Source: Lytechinus pictus
Taxonomy: Eukaryota > Echinodermata > Echinoidea > Temnopleuroida > Toxopneustidae
Direction: 5' to 3'
Assembly: GCF_037042905.1 (NCBI RefSeq)
Contig: NC_087254.1
Location: 22,910,103 to 22,974,102 of the forward strand
Length of the DNA: 64,000 nt
The notes under the pieces were generated by a model that saw only the letters and a list, made by a program, of their open reading frames with translations, made no database searches and was not told the origin of the DNA. This document shows, piece after piece, positions 38,401 to 48,965 of this stretch. Every line of letters begins with the position of its first letter. The first letter of the stretch is position 1. Made by a program: the position numbers and the translations under genes.

Positions 38401-41400
38401 ATATGAAATGAAATGTACAGTATGATGAATAAATTGGATGGAATGAATGAATGAGGAATAAATCCACCCACCATGTATCATACAGAAAACACAAAAAGAA
38501 AACGAAAATATGATGCACGTAGTCTTTTATTGAAAACCCGCCGATTTCATATATTTTAGTGCCCCTTCACCCCCCCCCCCCCAATCCCTAATCCCCGCCC
38601 CTCTCTCGCACAGCTGAAATACCCATTAACACGCCACTTCACTGAACGCCGATATCCCGCTGACTGAGCTTTGTTATTGTGCGGTCATGTGTGACACCGG
38701 TCGCACATGCTCTTACGCGCTACGCACGTCTAGCGATAAGAATTTTCACTGGGCTGAGCAGTTTTAATGGCGCTTGGGCACAATAGCGAATTTGGCCACA
38801 TGATTTAGGGCTAGATCTTTAAGAGGGAAAGTAGAATCTCGGGGGCGAAAGTTTCAGGTTTTGTGGCCGTATGTGCATGACTATGCGTAAGCGTCTCAGG
38901 CTTCAATGGGGAGTAAGCCTATGTAGAGTAGATGACTTTTACTCCCCAGAAGCCTCCAGGCTACCGGGGCGGTGGAGTTGATGGGAAACTTTCCCATAGT
39001 ACAAATGTTAGGCCCGATATGCGGCCGCGGAGATCTCTGCATTCCTGGAAGCATTGTAATTTACACTGTTTGTCCATCCAGCTGTTTTAATTGGCATTCA
39101 GTTACTTTGAATTTTTTAATAGTATTTCATGGGTTTTGCTGGTTTCGCAATCTCAAATTCTATGGTGATCGACGTGGCTGAAAAAGTTGTCTTAAAAAGT
39201 GTGAGCCTATTTTTACTCACAGTAGTAGGCTAGTACTACTAGAACTAGTTACTTTCACCTTTAAAGACAAAAAGTCAGTCAACATCACCGGGGGGCCACT
39301 TCCATTGACGAGTGGATACCATGCGCGACCACGGGGTCTCGAAAAGCACCCTAAACATGTATTTTCCAAGTTCTGAAAATGCACCCCTTAACAAGTATTG
39401 GCATCTGAAACCCTACCCTTAACAAGTATTGGAAACAAAACTATTCTCATGGCAAGTATTCCCTTAAATTAACACCTAAACAAGTATACAGCAATATTTT
39501 ATTGTTGTGTCACGGGTCCGTCGGTCGTCGGTTTTACCTAATTTACACACCAATTGGTTTAGTACGGCCCCACCTTCCTCACCTCGCGCAAATCGGGACT
39601 CTAAACACGTAGTGTTGGGGCAAAAAGGACATCCTTTATACAACATTTTAATTTTGTTTTATCATCCCCGCAAATTTGACCCTAAACACGTAGCTTTCCT
39701 AGCGAAATAGATACCCTTTTTTCATTATCTTTGTGTTTTTGACACCCTTATAACGTGCCCTATCTTGAAAAGGACATCCTTTTTACGTGTTTTTTTTGGT
39801 TGCGCATGGTATCCACTCGTCAATGTAAGTGGCCCCCCCCCCCCCCCAGGGTCAACATCATCAGATGGAAGTTAAAATGCCACAAAATAGGTTGGTATCA
39901 CATTTTACTTTATGCTTTCTTGAAGAACTCTGCTTGTAAAATGATGATTTCTTGATGCCTGTTTGCCCTGTTGATAAGATCAGATTTTCTCTGAGTGAAC
40001 ATAAAAGTTGACAAAATTTGCCATGGTCAGGTAGCTTATTCCCTGAGTATACTTACCTTGAATTTACTATATTCAGACCTGCCAACCAGTACGTTTTAGC
40101 CGTATTTAGTACGTTTTTGCAACCAAAATACGGCAGTACGTTCTTTCTTTAAAAAATACATTTTTTTTTATACAAAATCGTAATTTATTGAAAAAAATCA
40201 TCTCTATATGTCTCTATTTCATAAAACGTACACAAATATGGTTATTAGATCAATGTAATTTCAGGTAACTTGTTTTTTTTTCAATCATTTTGTAAAAACC
40301 AGGGTGAGATATACACAAGTTTCAATGGTTTTTTTTTTCCATCTGCAAGAGCAGTGCGCATTTTAGCTTGCATGCAGCTTGAGCGCCGTGTTGGGCGAGT
40401 GCGCCAAGCATTTTATTATGAAATACACTTTTTTGGGGAAAAATACAAAATATTTATCTAACACGGTAAAAATACTGATTTTTTTGTCAAAATCCTGATT
40501 TTGGGGGATAAGAATACTGAAAATGCAAAATACAACTTGGCAGCTCTGTATATGTGACTATAGTTGTAATAAAAGAAGATCATAAATGTGAGAAGATCGG
40601 GACAAGTAGAAGATGATTGAACAGGACAGACATTACCAATCAGACAATTTTTAAATAATTTTATTTACAAATGGTGACCATTTGATTCTATTATAACTAG
40701 CAATTTTCTTCTTCAGTTATGAATTCTGAACCCCTTTGTCCTGTGATTAACATCACTTATAGTCATATAATTTAATTATGAATGGTAACCCTTTTGAATG
40801 TTAAAACCTTTATTACTTTTTTTCAATGTATGGTAAAGTCTACTCCCTCAACCCTCTTGCAGCTGATAATTGTCATGAATGTTAATAAAATATATAAAAC
40901 ATGAACAACCCCATCGAAATATCAACCGTAACACCGTTCAAGGTAATTTGGGTTAATAGCAAGCACATGGAGTGCCATAGACCTTAGAAAAAAAAAACTT
41001 TCATTCAAGATTCAATCAAGATAACCTTTAGAAGAAGATTGTATAGAAACTATTATAGAATATAAGATCAATTTCAAATTGTTATTTGCAGCAAGAGGCT
41101 AAACAGGAGAGGAAAGAAGAGAGACTTCACAACAGAGCAACAAATCAACTATTGAAAGGGCACGTAGGCAAAGCGATGCATCTGGAGGTAAGAGAGAGAA
41201 AGAAAACATAGGAAATAATCCCATAAGGGACTCAGCCCCCCCCCCACCTTCATTCTTTCTTCAACATTTTTTTTGTTACATGCAGGGGGCTGGTCTTAAA
41301 GGAGAATGAAACCCTTGAAACCAGCTGAATCCATATCAAAGAGAAAAATCAAAGAAACATATTGTTGAAAGTTTGAGGATGATTGAAAGAATAATAAGAA

Positions 41401-44400
41401 AGTTATGAGCATTTGAATATTGAGATCACTAATGCCATGTAGATCCTCCTATTGGCAATGCGACCAAGATCTGTGATGTCACACACGTACAACTCCCTCA
41501 TTGCTTTAGTACTTATTTCACTTATATTCTCACTTATATAGAATCTATCACAAGGTGAGGTGTTCTCTTTATGAGAGGACAAGTACAGAGGTTTCACAAC
41601 ATTATATCGTTGATGAATAGTTTGTCATATGATTAGAATGAGCAAAAAGAGATGTTTTGGGGTATATTTTCAGTGTCCAAAAGGGGAGAGTTGTTCATCT
41701 GTGATATCATAGATCTTGGTTGTGTTGCCAATGGGAGGATCTCCATAGCATTAGTGATCTCGACATTCAAATGCTCATAACTCTTCTATTGCTAGTCCTA
41801 TTTTACTCAAACTTTTGTTGATCTTATTCTTTGATTTTTCTGCTTTCACAAAAGCTAACTTGCTCCAAGAGTTTCATTCTCTTTTAATGTCTAAAGCTGT
41901 TTGTAAATCTACTCTTGACTTTATGAATGACTGGAACATGATGTAATTTCTACGGAAGTTTTTAAAGTGGGGCGAAATTACTTATTGCTCTCATTATTTA
42001 ATTTTTGTTTTTACAACTAATAAACAATGATAATAAACAATAGGTAATTATACCTTAATGTACATATATTCTCCTACGTTTCCTTTTTTTTTGTTTCTCT
42101 CCCTAGCTAGCTCTATTATCTCTGTCACTACTGTTGTGTTGGGGTTAGATCTAATGCTCTTTTATTTTCAACCAGCATAAATGAAACGAATGGATGCAGG
42201 ATGTACAGTTCATATATACATTTATTATTTAACGATGATTACTTGATGATAATGACAAATACATGAGTAAGTCTGATGGTGACTATACTCTGAAGATGAA
42301 GATAATATAAATGCTGCAAACTGATGTAGTTTACTTTTCTGTAGCTCTAAACTCCAATCTCTATTCTGTAACTCTCTATTCTGCAATCTGCAAAACTCTA
42401 TTCTCTAACCTAACTGCAATCTGATTTGGTTCAGAAGTGAACCCCTTTTATATTGGTCTGCTCAAGACTCTTTACAACCAAACGGGTATTGGTCAACCTT
42501 GGACGCTTGACCAAAACAATCTGTACGTCATAACTTTACTCTGAATTGGGAGAGTTGACCTTTTAGGGAGAACATGAAATGTAGTGAATAAGAAACCCAT
42601 AAAATGTGTGTGTGTCAGAAGTTTAGCTGGAAGAATGATGCGTAATACTTTCCTAAGAAAGTTGGAGTTGGTAAACATATGATTTCCTGTTATACTTCCA
42701 TTAGAAGTATAGATTATGTATTGATATATTATTGAATATGTGAGATATGTCTTATCATCACATATCACTATCTTTGTTTCTTCACCTTCCCTCGCCTCTC
42801 TATACCTAGAGAACCATCTCTTTCTATCCACTCATGCCTCTTCACAATCGAAGGAGTGCAAAGTTAATGGAGGAAAAAAAAGGTAATTAGCCTCAATCTT
42901 TCATTGTTCATCTTTCCAGGCCAAAGCTAACAAGGCTCATCATCGTGCTGAAGCAGCAGGAACGAGGGCCGACGTCCATCATGCATTGGGTCATCCTCAT
43001 CATCACCACCATCACCACAGGCCACCTCCTCCATGTGGAGCAAGTGTGACAGTAGTACATGTAAGTTAATTTGATCGCAATGCCTGCATGTGTGTTTAGA
43101 TTGATATTTGGCAGGGGGGATGTCATCTCATAAATCAGTTTGTAAAGTTATTCAGGACTGTACACATGACTGTCAACATGTCCATGTGATGAGGAGGTAC
43201 TCAAAATATTCCATGTGTGTTAATTTGGACTAATAATGAACTCTGGTTTTTGCTTGACTGTTATGGATTACCTGTTGAGCTTAAAGATTTTTCACCCTTT
43301 TTATAACACATGAAATAAAGGTTGGGTTTGCCTTGAGCTTTTGTTGGAAGTAAATTGTAATCTGATAAAGTCTGACTGTCTGAAAAGCAAATGTAAATTC
43401 ACTTGTAGCATACCTGCATCTAGTAGCAGGGTTCAGCAAGTCATGCTGGTCCTTTGAATTGAATCACAAACATTCTTTTGCCTGATTAGAGCTACTTGGA
43501 CCAGGCATGACTTTGTCATATAGGGCAAGGAAAAGTTAGCGTTGAAACAAAGTATACCTGTTTCCACTCCATTGATGGACAAAGCTTGCAGGAGTCAATC
43601 TCCATGAAAGTTGGTGCTAAACAGAATCATAACTAAACATGGTCATCTCTGTTGGTGATTTTCAGGGTCCTCTAGTTTTGCAGCATTACATAATCTATGT
43701 CAAGTTGAAGTCCTTTTTATCAAAATTAATGATCACTGCCAATATTATTACACAATTTTAACTTGAAAACATATCTTCCTTCTAGCATCATGTCCCGCCT
43801 CCTGCCCCACCTGTCAATTACCCCACTGGGACCCACGCTCCACCTCCAAACCCAGCACCAGGATACCCATCACCTGCTCCAGGTTATCCCTCAGCACCTG
43901 CTCCAGGTTATCCCTCAGCACCTGCTCCAGGTTATCCCTCAGCTCCGGCTCCTGGTTATCCTGGGGCTCCTGCTACTGCTCCAGGTGAGTGCTGTATATT
44001 AAACTTTTCTCCAGGATACCAATGAAATGATCAGTATATCCTGTATGGGTGCTAGATTTCCTGTTCTGTTCACTTGAAATTACCTTTAGTTTTGAATTTT
44101 ATGATAGTTTTGATATTGCGACATCACTTATAAATGCCATGTACTATATATAATTCCTAGAAATCTAAATTTGGTAATGGTTCAGAATGTCTGATTATAT
44201 CTTGAATTTGGCAGGTAAAATCATTGTAAGTTTTCTGAGAAAAAAATGCAGTCGTATTTATATTATATGACATATGGGGGGAGTGCGCACATACAGCGTC
44301 ATAAAATCAAAACTTTAACAATTCCAATATACTCGATTTTAGAATAACCTCTGTGATGTAACTTCACCAAATCTTTGTTATTTGTTCTGTCACTTTCTAC

Positions 44401-45910
44401 CTAAAACCTACTTGACATCATGATGAACTTCCCCTTTAAAGCCATAAAACACAATACACTGATTGATTCATAAAGCTTTGAATCCGTCAATCAGCTGCCT
44501 TGGTCCAAGGAATGTTTAAATTCATGAAATGATCATATTTTTTTCTTGAATCTTCTTGACCCTAGGCTACCCTGGAGCACCACCTCCAGCATCTGGATAC
44601 CCAGCTCCTGCATCTGGAGCCTACCCACCCTCCCAGGGGTATCCAGGAACACAGCCTCCAGGTTAGACCAGAGTCCCTTGGCTCCATCTTCATAATGCAT
44701 GATTTATTGTGACAGGATTTTAATGGAAATTGCATTAATTTTGCTATATTTTGCAAATTGCTTAATTGATTACAATAAATCACACCATCAGATTCAGCAT
44801 GTAAAGATCTATTAGCATGCAAATTTTCAAGTTCATTGGACTTTGCTTCTCCGAGATCAAAAGATTTCTCATGGAGCAAATTAGCCCAGTACAGTATGGG
44901 TCAAGAGTATAAAGTGTTTCATAACTCTATGGCATGTCCATAAAGTATGGTTTAACTCAGTTATCTTGTTCATACGAAAAGTTGTAAAATTCTCAAATTA
45001 TCATGGCTACAGCCATTCATAAAGTGAAGTAAGGATGAAAAATATGGGGGTTGAAAGTATGAAAGGTTTGATTATTTCATGGAATTGTCCTATAGGATCC
45101 CAATACTTTTCTAAACAGGACAATGGGTGATTTCAAGTACGGTGTTGAAATCTGGTGTTAGTGTTGTAACAACACCAACACCAGCCACAACACCGTATTT
45201 GAAATCAGGCTGGTGTTGGGATTGACTTCGGGAAATATGACGTATTTCTGGCAGTTCGTGTTGAACGTTGGTGTTGACTTTCGTCTGCTGAACCAAGCAT
45301 TACAGCTGGTGTTGACGATTTACGTGTAATTTCCCCATTTACCAACACCCAGATAGGGATTGGGAAAATCTTGATTTCAAGTTCGGTGTTGGTGTTGATG
45401 TTCTGAAGCTCATGAACAGGTGGCAAATAAGATGAAAGATCCCCGTTAAATTAGCTTTTACAGTTAAGATATGAGTGCAAGTCATTTGGACTTTATACAT
45501 ATTGATGAAAAGTAACATTTTTTCTTTTGGATTCTTGAAGTAATTTTAGCCTTTGCATTCTGTACAATAAGATTTAGCTGCAATTTCTCCCTGAATTTAC
45601 TTTCGTAGTTGAGACTTTCTCGCAAGAAGTTGAGATGATCAGCGGCACTGCGCAGAGGCGTGACGCCATGGGCTATCGATAACGTGATCGGTATCGTTCC
45701 TCTGAACCCAGCTCGGTGTTGGAGCTCGGTTCAGCAGCCTTTTATCACTTAACACCAACACCAAACAACAAACTTGAAATCACCCAATTCATACTCTTTG
45801 CATTTTCGTAAATGTTTGTTGAATTTTTACAAATTATTAACCATCTGTTTTCTTTTTCTTCAACAGCTTATCCTGGTGGTAGTGCATATCCTAACCCATA
45901 CGGCAAGTAA
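29367..45910 (+). CDS. His/Pro-rich protein with PAPGYPSA repeats, family unknown
   Basis: Six-exon model: join(29367..29408, 41092..41187, 42920..43060, 43786..43984, 44566..44661, 45867..45910), 205 residues, all GT/AG. Exons 1-3 end in phase 0 and exons 4-5 in phase 1, and all join in frame. The N-terminus MAHHHHRQENRALR is His-rich. Residues 15-60 are charged and probably helical (QEAKQERKEERLHNR). A run of seven His is followed by RPPPP, then a Pro/Tyr tail with four PAPGYPS-type repeats and a GYPGAP ending, closing NPYGK. No signal peptide, membrane segment or catalytic motif is seen, and I do not recognise a named family. GYP-rich tails occur in synexin-like and other assembly-prone proteins, and the His clusters could bind metal, but both roles are guesses. 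Exons 2-6 are well supported; exon 1 is joined across an 11.7 kb intron by phase and composition only. Confidence 0.7.
29423..29596 (+). repeat. Left terminal inverted repeat of the 9.5-kb element
   Basis: 174 bp pairing with 38798-38964 at high identity, with a few substitutions and small indels (around 29480-29505). The TIR itself holds an inner inverted pair, GAGGCTTCTGGGGAGTAA / TTACTCCCCATT. Confidence 0.85.
29591..29956. repeat. 366-bp long palindrome
   Basis: TCATGTACACGGGGTTCAAC on the left and its exact complement ending at 29956. Arms of about 165 bp pair through GACATTTCTGC, AAGATGGGAAGAGCTTAG and GTCTTCCGCTTG, leaving a short CGCGCGATTTGCG-type centre. It joins the left TIR directly. 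Confidence 0.85.
30008..30128. repeat. 120-bp palindrome
   Basis: ATCCGGGACGGGCGCAAAAC on the left pairs with the complement ending near 30128, and CGCACACATATGAACACAC also pairs inward. The centre is itself a palindrome, CAGTGCTTCGCGAAGC with GAAGCACTG. Confidence 0.85.
30188..30250 (+). repeat. tRNA-like (SINE-type) segment
   Basis: GTGGCGCAGTGCATAATACG resembles a pol III A box, and GTGGTTCGAACCTC about 30 bp later is a B-box match, followed by a T-run. The acceptor and T stems do not pair well, so this is a tRNA-derived repeat rather than a working tRNA gene. Confidence 0.45.
30360..33835. repeat. Higher-order tandem array, 265/338-bp units
   Basis: The landmark CCCAAAAGAATTTTGAATAA starts near 30567, 30832, 31170, 31435, 31774, 32039, 32303, 32641, 32906, 33214 and 33552, giving steps mostly of 265 or 338 bp, often alternating. 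The longer unit carries one extra 73-74-bp submonomer (CAACTTTTATATATTGC ... ACCTTAATATGC). One step (32906 to 33214) carries a duplicated TTAGAATCTTGGCTTGTTCA segment. Homology between copies is very high, so expansion is recent. The repeated 60-90-codon open frames are by-products. Confidence 0.9.
33801..37441. repeat. Partial triplication of a ~1.4-kb unit
   Basis: ACCAGCACCTTAATATGCCA, followed by the same downstream sequence, occurs at 33801, 35211 and 36563, giving units of 1410 and 1352 bp and a third truncated near 37441. The first unit has an extra segment near 34990-35080. Each carries CTTTATTCCGTATTT words on one strand and ACGGAATAAAGCAATA on the other. Units 1 and 2 also contain a TTTATTTATTTAAATATCTT segment (34757, 36183) that resembles the end of a LINE. 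Confidence 0.85.
37442..38797. other. Right inner part of the 9.5-kb element
   Basis: Single-copy sequence within the element. It is AT-rich, with no recognisable coding domain; a 12-bp or longer C run lies near 38570. Confidence 0.5.
38285..38355 (+). repeat. Second tRNA-like segment
   Basis: CATGTGGCGTGCTGACTACG resembles an A box, and AGGTTCGAGTTCGATTCCCA contains a B box (GTTCGATTC). Stems are poorly formed, so it is probably tRNA-derived rather than functional. It mirrors the segment at 30188 near the other end of the element. Confidence 0.45.
38798..38964 (-). repeat. Right terminal inverted repeat of the 9.5-kb element
   Basis: 167 bp, the inverted partner of 29423-29596. It ends CCAGGCTAC immediately before the CGGGGC duplication. 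Confidence 0.85.
39288..39850. mobile_element. MULE-like MITE with 10-bp TSD
   Basis: Terminal inverted repeats of about 33 bp: GGCCACTTCCATTGACGAGT with GGATACC on the left, and the complement then a 15-bp or longer C run on the right. GTCAACATCA directly flanks both ends (39278-39287 and 39851-39860). A 9-10-bp duplication is characteristic of Mutator-like elements. The interior has CCTAAACA(C/A)GTA repeats. Similar G/C-tract ends to 366-865. Confidence 0.8.
40074..40548. mobile_element. hAT-like MITE, CAGAnCTGCCAA termini
   Basis: CAGACCTGCCAACC on the left and AACTTGGCAGCTCTG on the right are inverted. The interior repeats the words 'TACGTTTT', 'AAAATAC' and 'ATACTGATTTT'. No clean target duplication is seen, so the call rests on the ends. 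Confidence 0.55.
40549..41091. other. Intron 1 end of the His/Pro-rich gene
   Basis: AT-rich intronic sequence ending in the acceptor TTATTTGCAG at 41091. No other exon recognised. Confidence 0.4.
41296..41887. mobile_element. MITE, TTAAAGGAGAnTGAAACCC family copy 2
   Basis: TTAAAGGAGAATGAAACCCT on the left and GAGTTTCATTCTCTTTTAA on the right are inverted. Same family as 26502. It sits in intron 2 of the His/Pro-rich gene. Confidence 0.7.
45125..45785. mobile_element. Inverted-repeat element, GGGTGATTTCAAGT ends
   Basis: GGGTGATTTCAAGTACGGTG on the left and CAAACTTGAAATCACCC on the right give 14 perfect terminal bases. AAT flanks both sides, a possible 3-bp duplication. The interior carries many GGTGTTG / CAACACC words. 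It ends 81 bp before the last exon of the His/Pro-rich gene. Confidence 0.7.
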
Positions 45911-45974
45911 ATGCGGTACATCCCACTCCAAAAGCACAATCACATTAATGACATTATTGATTATATTCCGTTGT

Positions 45975-45980
45975 AAATAA
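45975..45980 (+). terminator. Proximal poly(A) signal AATAAA
   Basis: AATAAA 65 nt after the TAA stop of the His/Pro-rich gene, followed by a GT-rich stretch (GGAGGTTGTTAATGG). It would give a very short 3' UTR. Confidence 0.5.
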
Positions 45981-47404
45981 AGGAGGTTGTTAATGGTCAT
46001 TGTGAAAGAAAGAGTAAAGTGAAGGGGCTTCTGTCGTGCTCAATAATAGAAGAGGCTAACTGGTATTTTCGTTCAATGCTGAAATTGACTTTGCTAGATC
46101 ATGTTACATTCAGAGAAATTCTAGTTAGTTCATTCTGTTTCTAGTTAGTTTGTTCTGCTAAGTTAGTATGTACTAGGAATAGGAATGAGGAAACATTGTA
46201 GACAGCAAGTGGAAGGATGGTAAGGGATACAGAGACTGGACATGTCATGTCATAATGTCTGTGTCTTATGTGGCATTGCAAAACACATTTTGCAATCAAT
46301 TACAATAATCATTCGCAAATTTGTAATTCATAGCTCAATGTTATCAATAGTGAATAGAATTAACCCCGTGCTAGAATGTGACCAGGGTGGTGTTTTATTC
46401 CCTTCCGACAAGTCAGATCTGAAATTACTATGGTAGCTGTCGGATAAAACGGGACTTGTTGGATCAAATCTCTGACAAGTCCTCTCATGAAATAATCCCC
46501 AGCAATCACTTGCAAATTTGAAATCGCAAGACTTGTGATTGATTTTGGACCTGAAATTGTCATGCAATTGATTTCAAGTTTCTAGCAATACCCCTTTAGT
46601 CATGAGCAATATACTACCAGAAATATTTTTTTCATGATATTCATTCACATGATTTCACTTTTTATCAACAATGTATTTTGAGTGCCTTTTTTCATATAAA
46701 AGCTAAAAATATATAGCTAGGATGTATAAGCTTGTAATGGTAACATTTGAAGTGTATATTCTTGGCTTCATTTTAATTAGCATGATAAGCACTAGCTTCA
46801 TGAATTATGGTTATAGGAAACATGAAAAGGAAATAATGATATTTCTGCATTATCACTATTTTTTGGAAGTGTGTCAAACATGCAAAGATTTAATAAGCAC
46901 ACAAAATGATATGACAAAGAGAACTTAAATTTCCAATGGTCACAAAAGTTATTTTATTCAAATTGTATATAACTTTTCTATCCTTTTAGGCTGTACTCTT
47001 ATTACATTCTATACTCTAATAAAATACTCTTGTTTTGAAATAGACAGTGATTGGTATATAATTACATTGGTTATGCAATGTTCATTTATCATGTGAATTG
47101 AAAATTCAAATGTTGGTAATATATTGTTTCTGTACTTTACATAAAGAGTTTATGAAATGAAAAATCGTAGTATAGTATTCTCTTTAAGCATTTCTTAAAT
47201 TTCATGGCTTTCCTTGAGACATTGTATCTAATTATTTATACGTTAATCATACATACGTATTATTTTTTTTATCTATTCAGCTAAATAGTACTATATTTGT
47301 AATATTGGCTTTATATTTCTCTGTAAATCTATTGTAAATGATTTGTAGTTATATTTTTTCTACTATGTCTATCTCTATAATGAATGGGCAGCAAGTGTGT
47401 TAAA

Positions 47405-47410
47405 AATAAA
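47405..47410 (+). terminator. Distal poly(A) signal AATAAA
   Basis: AATAAA followed about 30 nt later by TTGTTTTTTTCG, a T-rich downstream element. Use of this site would give a 1.5 kb 3' UTR. The intervening sequence is free of recognised mobile elements, consistent with transcribed UTR. Confidence 0.45.
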
Positions 47411-48392
47411 GTACTGAAATTCACTCAATTGCAAGATTGTTTTTTTCGTACCCCAAGTCATTGTAGAAAAGTAATTCTGATGGAGCAATTGTGAGTCTAT
47501 TGACTAGTTAATTTTCCAAAACAGTACCGAAGTGCGTCGTCATCAATTTTCAATTTTTGCATGTCAGGGTTTTTGAAACCTCATGAATACATAATTAGCC
47601 CTACTGAAGTCAATGTATTTTTAGCCTGGTTCCCAACATTTAGAACCAGGCCAATAATACATCAACTTCAATGGGACTAATTATGAATTCATAAAGTCAT
47701 ACCTAAGGCCCCAATGGACTGATTCCCACCATATTTTGGTAGTGTTTTCAATCATGCTCGACCAAAATATGGTATAAAAAATTCTGAAATGCAAAAAAAG
47801 TTTGTGACCTCATCACTTTGGTACTCTATTCCCTTAGGCCTGTAATCTGAAAACGGGTTTAATTAAACTATCAATAGTCAATTGTGACAAAAATCTCCAA
47901 CAGAAGCGGTTCAATTTGTGAGCACATCTGGCAGCTCAAATTCATTAATAACTGCCCGGGAATAATAATTTCAAGAATAAGTTAGAGACATACATTTTCA
48001 GCTTCTGATGTCAGCACAGAATTCGACCATGTCCTAAATTAAACTAGTCTTCAGAATATGGGCAACAGATTTACTCTTTACAATATCCTTCCCTTATCTC
48101 TTGTCATCACTTTATCTGTATACATTGCCTATCAAAAGAAAATTACACTTAGAAATAATCCTGTAAAATTATATATTTTTCCACATTCAAACATTGGTAT
48201 AGATCTCTTTAAGCAATTGACGAGATTACTGTCTAAAAACCTTTCCGCTTGAGTGAGCACCACTTTTGAAAAGTTCGTGAGAAATGATTTTTGTAGAACT
48301 TGGAAGTAGTTATATGAATAAAAGTAGACATGAATCATGAAGAACAGAGACTGGCTAGGAAGATTGATTTGAAGATATCTTTTACCTTTTTA
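47411..48392. other. Intergenic, no gene recognised
   Basis: Boundary between the two convergent genes. AT-rich, with an inverted pair around AAATATGGT / ACCATATTTTG near 47730-47770. No exon recognised. Confidence 0.35.
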
Positions 48393-48965
48393 CAGGGGAA
48401 TCCAACCCAAATAATAACTTGCTTTTAGAGGAAAAGGGAAAATCAGACAAGTTGATAGGTGAAAGTTTGAACAATATAGGACAAACAATAAGAAAGTTAT
48501 GAATTTTTTAAAGTTGTGAATATTGGTAATCACTGTACCTATGGAGATTTCAAATTGGCAACAAATTTGATGTCAAAGTGATGTAAGGCAAGGACTACTC
48601 TGCCATGTACTCTAATACAAAAAATGACTAAAATTACATTTTATTTTCAAATGTTTTATTTCAAATTATATTTTTCTTTCATACAACAATATACTACCTA
48701 GGCTATATTTAGATTACAGCCACAGGAGAATGGGTACTTGGGAGAAAACCACAAATCACTGATAATGAAGTACATGGCCTATGGGAAAGTTGTCCTTGCC
48801 TTTTGTCATAATTTACTTACCCAGTTGCCAATTTGAAATCTACAGTCTTAGGGATCTCAATTTTTTCTTCTTGCTTGTTCGATTTCTTTCAAACGTTCAC
48901 CATTCTGTTTTATGTTTCTCCTTTCAAACACAACATATTATGACCAGGGCTGGATTCCCCTTTAA
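48393..48965. mobile_element. MITE, GGGGAATCCAaCCC family copy 1
   Basis: CAGGGGAATCCAACCCA on the left and GGGCTGGATTCCCCTTTAA on the right are inverted. The interior is colinear with 58123-58724 (for example GATAGGTGAAAGTTTGAACA in both). Non-coding. Confidence 0.75.

Larger units (their letters stand above)
29423..38964. mobile_element. 9.54-kb non-autonomous TIR element with 6-bp TSD
   Basis: Inverted ends of about 170 bp (29423-29596 and 38798-38964) begin GTAGCCTGGAGGCTTCTGGG, and CGGGGC directly repeats outside them (29417-29422 and 38965-38970), as a target-site duplication should. Inside are, left to right: a 366-bp hairpin, a 120-bp hairpin, a tRNA-like segment, a 265/338-bp array, a 1.4 kb unit present about 2.6 times, an AT-rich segment and a second tRNA-like segment. 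No transposase, integrase or polymerase frame is visible, so it would need help to move. A 6-bp duplication with long TIRs is the Polinton/Maverick pattern, but these ends do not start AG as Polintons usually do, so class is open. It lies in intron 1 of the His/Pro-rich gene. Confidence 0.8.

Noticed and set aside
29423..38964. Firm call as a Polinton/Maverick
   Set aside because: The 6-bp duplication fits, but the tips do not begin with AG and no integrase, protease, ATPase, capsid or polymerase B frame is present.
38972..39181. 69-codon frame right after the 9.5-kb element, considered as a missing exon of the His/Pro-rich gene
   Set aside because: No acceptor and donor pair in phase 0, and hydrophobic composition unlike the protein.
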